Positions 57,025 to 64,000 of a stretch of DNA of 64,000 bases are shown piece by piece. The stretch's first letter is position 1. The number at the start of each line of letters is the position of its first letter. Source of the DNA: Zasmidium citrigriseum (lineage: Eukaryota; Ascomycota; Dothideomycetes; Mycosphaerellales; Mycosphaerellaceae). The stretch is taken from the NCBI GenBank assembly GCA_002786025.1, contig NHNW01000040.1, positions 327,088 through 391,087 of the forward strand. Reading direction: 5' to 3'. The notes under the pieces are model-generated. The model did no database searches. It was not told where the DNA came from and was given only the letters and a program-made list of their open reading frames with translations. Made by a program: the position numbers and the translations under genes.

Positions 57025-57906
57025 CTACTGCACAAGACCCAACTGAAGAAAGCCAGGCTCTTTCTCAACCCTCCCCTTAAGACCAATCAACTCATCAACA
57101 TCCCAATGCGCCCAAACAAACCTCCCATGCAAGAACGTACTTTCAGGTCCAGCTAACCACACGGCAAAGTCCCCCGGCAGCTTGATATCATCCTTCTTGT
57201 CCTCCGGTATGGCATCCTCTTTAAACCCAATGGACCTAGCCATCGGCGTTATATGCATTCCCGGATGGAACTGCAAGATCCTCACACCGCCCTTCTCGGG
57301 CGTAAGCTCCGCGGCGAAGTCCTGCAGGACTTTGGAGAAGGCGCCCTTCGATGGCCCGTACCCGGCGAAGTATCCGAAAGAGATGTGAGCCGATGCCGTT
57401 GTGACGTTGATGATGGTTTTGGATTTGGGAGTGGGTTGTTTGAGGTAAGCGCGGAGAGTGGCGGATTGAGCGAAGACGTTCATTTTGAAGTTGTTTTCGA
57501 AGTCTTCTGTGGAGAGGGTCATGGAGGGCACCATGGCGTGGTTGATGGCTGCGTTTAGGACCAGGACGTCGATGGCGCCGGCGTTCGCGATCACCTGCTC
57601 GATACGGGCGGAGTCTGTGACTGAGGCCTCGATGGTTTCGATCATGGTGTTTGGATGTCTGGCTGTCAGTGACTTCTTGGCCTCGGCCTGTGGTCCCGGA
57701 GAGCGCGAGACGATGAAAATGCGTGCCACGCCGGCTTCAGCGAAGGATTCGCAGATTGAGAAGCCGATGCCCGTGGCACCTCCAGTAACCAGGACGGTCT
57801 TGCCTGCGGCATCGAACTTGGTGTTGGATGGGGCGATGCGGTTGTATGTCTTTTGATGGTATGTCTTGACTGGGCGGGTGAGGCCTTGCACGTCGAAGTC
57901 GACCAT
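57025..57906 (-). CDS. Short-chain dehydrogenase/reductase (classical SDR)
   Basis: A single exon encodes 293 aa from ATG 57906. The cofactor motif is TGGATGIG (41-48), followed by VSRS where an NADP-type enzyme often has Arg. The central LVLNAAINHA (115-124) replaces the NNAG motif with NAA. The catalytic residues are Ser in TTASAHISFG (about 172-176), Tyr183 and Lys187 (YGPSK). The C-terminal FHPGMHITPMA fits substrate-side loops, and HGRFVWAHWDVDEL follows. The first 30 residues are an N-terminal extension seen in many fungal SDRs. Substrate is unknown. It sits near the methyltransferase gene in a gene-poor region, but a shared pathway is not shown. Confidence 0.92.
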   Translation of the reverse strand: MVDFDVQGLTRPVKTYHQKTYNRIAPSNTKFDAAGKTVLVTGGATGIGFSICESFAEAGVARIFIVSRSPGPQAEAKKSLTARHPNTMIETIEASVTDSARIEQVIANAGAIDVLVLNAAINHAMVPSMTLSTEDFENNFKMNVFAQSATLRAYLKQPTPKSKTIINVTTASAHISFGYFAGYGPSKGAFSKVLQDFAAELTPEKGGVRILQFHPGMHITPMARSIGFKEDAIPEDKKDDIKLPGDFAVWLAGPESTFLHGRFVWAHWDVDELIGLKGRVEKEPGFLQLGLVQ

Positions 57907-58929
57907 GTTGTGAAGGTGAAGTGGAGACTGATGTAATGAGATTGACTACGATGGTGTTGTCGCTGTCTCTTGTGCCCAAGAGGATCAATATATATGCCGT
58001 TAGTCTGCACTCAAGGCCTACAACGGGACGCGGGGGCCATTTGCAATATCTTCTCCGGTTCCTGTCGAGAATATCGACGTCTGCTCACCAGGAGGCACTC
58101 TCTAGATCCGTGAAACCAGCCATGCTGGCGATATACACTTGCATCCGGAATGCATAGCCAACCTGTTCAAGCTTGGCCCGTATACCAGCAGGGCAGAACC
58201 AACGTTCACAAACTAGAGCCTGTCCTGATCGGTCCAACAAGAGGCCCTTGCCTTCGTTCGGCTGGCTTGCACAAGCATCAGGTGCAGTCCACTGCGATCC
58301 GAATCCGAAAAACATAGACAGGTTGAACCTCGTCTACTGCGGTTTTCTTGGCGGGTATATGTCAGTGAAGACGGGCTGACAGAAGATTGGGGGTTCCGTG
58401 GGGGTCGCCTCTGTTTATGCTGTATGCACACTCCCGTATTCTCGTGCAAACAAGGCTGTCATTATTCCAGTCAAGTCATCGCTTTGTGACCCCGGTCTCT
58501 CGATGACTCTGAGCTCTGACGAGGCACTAGTGTGATGAGAGGGGCTCGAGTCACTGTTCTTGCGTTGAGCTTCGGCTTGTGAGGCGTGCGGCCTGCTCGA
58601 GCGTGAGTTCATCATCGAATGGGGCCAGCCATCATGGAATAGAGACAACGATCTGGCATAGCAGAAGAACTAAGTAAGGTCAGATGGACTTCACGTGTTG
58701 GAAGTTGTGGAAGGTACAATAATTGCAGAAGCCATCAGCGGGCTCGAAGTCCAAAACGTGAAGACCGAGAACGCGCTGTGATTGGCTAGATTCGCGTGTA
58801 GATCGGAGTACGGGCGTCGAGAGCGCTCACTTCTGCAACAATTCAAAAATAGCTCCGCTAATTGCGCCTAGCGGCCGCGAGCGCACTACTAACTTTAAAC
58901 AGAATTGTACAACGTAGGACAGCGTGCGC
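57907..58929. other. Intergenic up to the RIP boundary
   Basis: This 1-kb region has normal CpA and TpG content to about 58930, where they abruptly vanish. It should contain the promoter of the dehydrogenase gene on the minus strand. If RIP stops ~100-150 bp inside a repeat, as at the other two elements here, the transposon edge could lie around 58800-58850. No terminal repeat was found there. Confidence 0.4.
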
Positions 58930-61900
58930 GTATATAATTTAGAACCCTTATACGATATTATATATACTATTATTTACTTCTAAATAATAGTATAAGGTAT
59001 TATCCTAAAGCGCTAGGTATACGACGACTACTAACGCTAGTACTTATTAACGACTATAATATAAATATACTAAGAACGCTTTATATAAAGTATAGTTAAA
59101 GATTTCTTAGGAGGAAAGCTACGTTATAATAAGATAAGCTATATAAAAGAGATATTAAAAAAAAGCCTATAAAGTCGCTACCTATACCCTTCTACCTATC
59201 GGCGCTAGCTATAGAACCTCGTACTATACGTAGGCGGCTAGTTAAAGGAAACGTCTTTCTCTATATTAACTTATTTTAGCCTAGTAACTCGACTCTCTCG
59301 AAGAAGAGTTAAAGGTAAAGACTCGTTAACTACTAATAGATTTCGCTTATATATTTACTTCGTTAGAGTCCGCGGCGTTAGCTAAAAGTATTAGTATTAT
59401 ATTCATACTTAATTATATATAGTACGTATAGTTTTAGGATAAGTAGAAGCCTTCTCTATTATAAGCCTTTAAGCTACTATCTTCGTCGAAATTTAAAGCT
59501 AGTATATTCGTTCTATTAACTATTAAGTTTAAGGATAGTAATCGATTAGGACCTCGGCGGCCTACGTCTTATAAGTTTAGAAAATATATAATTATTATAT
59601 AATACGCGACGTACCTCTATTATCTATTCTAAGGACTATATAGGCCCTTTATTGACTTACGTATTAACTAGTAGGGTTAAGTCTAGTATTAGTTCTAGCG
59701 GCTTTTCGCTTATATTAGAAGACGTATTACTCTATATAATATATTATAAGCGAGGAAAGATTAAGATATAAAGGACGTACCTCGCTATCGCTCGTATCTA
59801 GTTCCTTAAGCTTTAGCTTAATATCCTTCTCTTCCTTAATACGTTTCTTCTCTTCTTCTAAATCGTTAGTATTTACGTTATTATATAATACGTCTTCCTT
59901 CTCTTTCTTACTTCGATCTTCTCGAGAAATAAAGATAAAGATAGGTTAAAGCTAGTTAGCTAGAGCGTTCTTCGGCTTATTAGTAGGGAGGAGCGCTTTA
60001 AGAGTTATCTTCTCGAAAACCGCTAGTAAGAGGAACGTAGGGCCTTATATCTTATTATATATAAAGGTAATATTAACGTCGGTATTACGGCTATCGGCGA
60101 GATAAGATTTTAGACTAGGTATATAGCTCGATAGAATTAAGAGGAAACCGTTAACGTCTTCGACTTTTATATCTTAGTATCTCGCTTATCGCTTCGTATC
60201 TAGGAAGAGTAAGTATTATATAAGATAGGACGTTACTAAAAGTTACGATTTTTTAGGATTATAAGGGTACGTACTACTCGACTTCTAGCGGTATTAACGG
60301 ATTTATTCTAGATCGTCTTCTAGCGATTCGAGAGTATAGATACTAAAGAGGTATTATATATTAAATATAATATAATTAATATTACTCGTAATAGTAGGGA
60401 GAGACTATATAGCGTTTCGGATACTCGGAGGCTTAGATCTAGCGTAGACGTAAGACTTTAATAGTTTCTCGGCGCGAGCCTAGTCGTAAGCTACGGCTTA
60501 ATAGTCTTACGTAATTATACGGCCTAGGAAGAGATCTTTAATAGTCGTACTAGGCTTTATCTATACGTTAATTCTATTTAACGCGCCTTTAGGCTTAGAT
60601 TCGTTATCGAGGAGATTAATAATAATATCGCTAGGTTATAGGAGAGCTAGCCTTCGAACTAGCTACTAGTACGTTTATATAATATCGTTCTAAATAGCCG
60701 AAGCTAGCGGTATTAGATTTCGGCCCTTATAGAGTAGATATCTCTTCTACTTAGTAAAGTAATAGGTATAGATAACTTATAGAATAACTAGGTATACGTA
60801 GAGCTAATCGATATAGCGCTTCCTATTAGGTATATTACGACGCGAATATATAAGGCCGTAGTTTAAAGCTAGAGGGGTAAATATTATACGATTAAGAAGT
60901 AATAGCTAGTATAACTTTACTTATATAATAATTAATTTATATATATCTTCCGCGTCTTATCTAAATTACTTTCTCTTCTTACTCTATATAATGTTTATAT
61001 ATTGCCTTACGTATACTAAAAATACCGTATACGGTATAAAGTTCCTTCGTCTTTATACTTACTTCGTAGCGTTAGATAAAGCGACGTACGTTAATAGGAT
61101 CTAGCTCTCGTACCCTTTTACCTCCTTTAAGAAGAGTAAACGGATAGCGCCGTCGATTATATAGCTCCTCGTATACTTTACCTTCTAGTTTTAGGTTAGT
61201 CTACGCCTATTAAAAGCCTAGCCTAAGTACGTAGGCTTACTACGCCTTTTACTACTTATTTAAGCTTTCTTACTTTAAATAATTAGTTCTCCTTATCCGA
61301 GGAGTCGTCTTCTACGTACGGGTCGAGATCTCGTTAATCCTATATACCTTCTCCTTCCTCGCTAATCCTCTCTTTAGGCCTATCTAGAAACGTCTCCTCG
61401 AGTCGCTAAGTAATCCTATTTAGATACGTTTCGCTCTCGTTCTTAGCTATAACTATATTATTTAAAGTAGCGTCTACCTCGTCCTCGACTTTAACCTCCG
61501 TCTTTACCTCTATCTTAACCGCCTTCTTATCGTCTTACGATATATCTAGATCTAAAAAATAGAACCGAAGCTCCTCTTTAAGCTCCTTAATTACGCCCGG
61601 ATTAATTAAGTACTTTCTATATAATTACCGAACTTCCTTTAAGGGTAGTTACTAATTCTATCCGCCGTACGGCGGAAGAGTTTCTTCGAGTAATACTTCT
61701 ATAATATTCTATAGGTAAAATCGAAGGCGTTTATATATAATATCGTATTCCTAGGTATTTACTAAGTAAATAAATCGATTGTACCGAGTAACGCCGCGTA
61801 GAAAGTTCTCGCTTTCGAGGATACGCTTATAAAGAGCTATTATATCTAGTAGTAGGAACTTATTAATATCTAATAGCCTATTAGCTTCTAAATAAAGATT

Positions 61901-63929
61901 ATAGTTTATATAATAAACGTACTCTAACTATACGTTACTTCTAGTATCGAATCTATAAACGCTTAGTTAATAGGAGTCCCTTACGGCTCCTTAGTCGTAT
62001 ACTAGTATATCTACTTTAGGATCCTAGATTAAACGTATAGACGGTCTTTCTAACTTCTTATAGTATATATATTCTACGTTCGGATAAACTAGAGAAGCTA
62101 ATATCGTAGTATTAGCGTAAAAATATACTTTATTAAAATACGGTCGCGTCGACTAGATTTATTAAAAAGGCCTTAGTTTCGGAGTTAGTAAAAGTAATCC
62201 TATTAATTTAATTACGTTAGTACGTTAAGATTAGATTATATAAGACGAGTAAGTATAGCGTAACTAGATATAATATAGAAATATTAATCTTTTATACTAG
62301 AACGTAGATAGTAGACTTACTCGCTAATATTTTAAAACTATCTTACTAAGCTAGTTCTACTAACTCTTAATCCGTATATTCCGTATACTTATTCTAAAAT
62401 AGAATGTCTCTTTAAATCGGACGTTAGGACCGCGTATAATTTAGGTATATTAGAATTATACCTCTACTAGGAGAATAGTCTCCTTACCCTTATTAGTCTA
62501 GATAAGATAAGGCGCTTTACTAAGCGCTTTAAGAGTAATATCGAACTAGCGAAGTACGGAGATTATTATACGAGACGAGAGTCTATAGTAAATCTAGAGA
62601 ATATATCGCGATTCGGCGTTAACTACTACGTAAATCTAGAAGCTAAAATCTTTAAGTTTATAGTATACGTCTATTAACTAGTAGAAGTTAATACCTAGTA
62701 TAATAAAGTCTCCGCGTTAACGCGTAAAGCCTTAACTTCGATTATATAAGGCGATAGGATTAGCGGCTTTAACTTCGCGGAAGAGAAGGTCTCTAAGATA
62801 GAATAGATATTAGTTAAGCTATATAAGCGTATAAGGAACCTTAAAGTAAGTACTACTTTATATAATACTTACCGACTTAAGAGAAACGATCGCGTCTCTA
62901 AGGTACGGAAGTATACCTATAAATATCCCCGTCTATATCCTTATATATATCTAAACTCGATCTTAGCTCGAATTATACGTTAAAACTTATCCCGCCGTAC
63001 CTTATACTCGGCTTTTTATAGTCGTCGCTTTAGCCTAAGACTACGACGATATTATATAAAGTATATCTATAATAATTACTATCCCTCTATACGTAGAACT
63101 TATAAAATCTCGTTATTAGGTAGGGCCTTAGCTAGGAAGAGGGCCGTAATCCGCGTATTAAGAAGTACGTCTATAATATAGGCGTAGTAACGGTAGTTAG
63201 CGTTATATTTAGAGAGCGTAGACGCGATTATACGCTTTAAGGGTTTCTTACCTATACGCGTATAATACGTTCGAAGGTCCTTAATACTCGCGCTATTATT
63301 CTAAAGCTAGATAATCTTAAGCTATACTAATTCTAGGATTATAGATAGTCGGCTAGGCATTTTAGATAGTCGTAGAGTATTATATAAGGTAAGACGTAGG
63401 AGGGAAAGGCCGTTAGGAAAGGCGACGAGCGGGTAGATCTATACTAAGTTACTAACTTAAGTAGGCTAGTATATTATCTAATAGATAAAAGCGCCGAGGT
63501 CTCTATATCTCGCTTACTTAAATCGTTTTATAGTACGTTATAGCAATTATAGCGTATATAAATAATATATAAACTATAAAGTATAATAAAAAGAAACTAT
63601 TAGCTATTCTATAAGAAGTTAGCTCTCTACGCTATAGGTACTATATATAGAGCTTAAAAGGTCTTTATAGGGAGTTTAAAACTAATTTTATACTATATAA
63701 TTAAGGTTACGCTTATAAATAGAATAAAAAAAGCAATAAATAAGCTTAATATTAATCTCTATCTACTAGATATAAAGCTCTTAGAATTATATAAAGAACT
63801 AGTTTTAATTAAATTATTATCTACGTTATACTTTATATATTATATATATACTAGACGCCCTTAATAAATAAGCTCGTTTCGATATTATTCATATTAAATT
63901 TTACTCGACTATTACCGATATAATAATAA
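58930..63929 (-). mobile_element. RIP-saturated repeat of unassigned family
   Basis: Five kb with only a handful of CpA and TpG steps but abundant CpG and TpA, the same signature as the copia element. Open-frame traces are clearest on the minus strand, where stops are TAG/TAA of the kind made from CAG, CAA and TGG. Examples are a hydrophobic stretch around 61700-62100 (DIIALYKRILESENFLRG) and a charged C-terminal-like stretch near 59800-59900 (KEEKDIKLKLKELDTSDSE). A plus-strand frame is also open around 62500-63000. I find no YxDD box, DDE pattern or LTR pair and cannot assign a class. The left boundary is estimated and the right boundary lies at or beyond the window end. Confidence 0.6.
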
Positions 63930-64000
63930 ATTCGCCCTTATACCGCTAGGTTTAGGTTTTAAACTAGTTAAAACCTAAACCTAGCGGTATAAGGGCGAAT
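63930..64000. repeat. Near-perfect inverted repeat, 32-bp arms, 7-bp spacer
   Basis: The arm at 63930-63961 starts ATTCGCCCTTATACCGCTAG and its exact reverse complement occupies 63969-64000, separated by AACTAGT. The second arm ends exactly at the window edge, so the palindrome may continue. It lies in or beside RIP-mutated sequence. It could be a hairpin MITE, two element termini abutting, or a palindromic terminus of the repeat on its left. Confidence 0.85.

Noticed and set aside
58850..58880. Left terminal repeat of the 58.9-63.9 kb tract
   Set aside because: Only a short shared octamer (CCTAGCGG) with the terminal inverted repeat; too short to support a terminal repeat pair.

Overview
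The window is a piece of a filamentous ascomycete (Pezizomycotina) genome. The evidence is short GT-AG introns of about 47-92 nt with CTAAC-like branch sites, single-copy fungal genes (PRO1, HRQ1, NOT2, CUZ1, AIM41, NUP170), a fungal Zn2Cys6 regulator, a LaeA-like methyltransferase, and transposons mutated by repeat-induced point mutation (RIP). Gene style suggests Dothideomycetes, perhaps Mycosphaerellales, but the sequence alone does not prove it. Many gene models below are spliced by hand, so exon coordinates are given in the entries.

Layout. 1-276 is the RIP-damaged 3' end of a Ty1/copia-like element with its LTR. 277-1787 has no supportable gene. 1788-16578 is a gene-rich block: a small Cys-motif protein, a secreted Cys-rich protein, glutamate 5-kinase, three 2EXR/F-box-like proteins around an NAD-binding protein, a 187-aa unknown protein and the HRQ1 helicase. 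16761-23935 is a complete 7.2-kb Ty1/copia element with 213-bp LTRs and a perfect 5-bp target duplication. It is saturated with RIP inside but nearly clean at its outer edges. 24238-31133 holds an L-fuconate dehydratase-like enzyme, a SnoaL-like protein, a Zn2Cys6 regulator and a CorA-like transporter, all on the + strand. 31219-51056 is conserved housekeeping: a C2H2-remnant protein, a small basic protein, galactose-1-phosphate uridylyltransferase, NOT2, CUZ1, a long mitochondrial coiled-coil protein, a TMEM97-like membrane protein, AIM41 and NUP170.

51057-58929 is gene-poor. Only a six-exon LaeA/UMTA-like methyltransferase and a short-chain dehydrogenase are convincing. From about 58930 to the end is a second RIP-saturated tract with open-frame traces on the minus strand but no family I can name. 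The window ends in a 32-bp-arm inverted repeat.

How the genes relate. Most are independent housekeeping genes. Several pairs share short divergent promoters (AIM41/NUP170, CUZ1/coiled-coil protein, the 187-aa protein/HRQ1, secreted protein/PRO1). The 24.2-31.1 kb group could be a small catabolic and regulatory cluster, but that is inference from adjacency. The strongest unusual signals are the RIP footprint that stops inside the LTRs, an extra long reading frame between RNase H and the 3' LTR of the copia element, and the unassigned RIP tract with its terminal inverted repeat.
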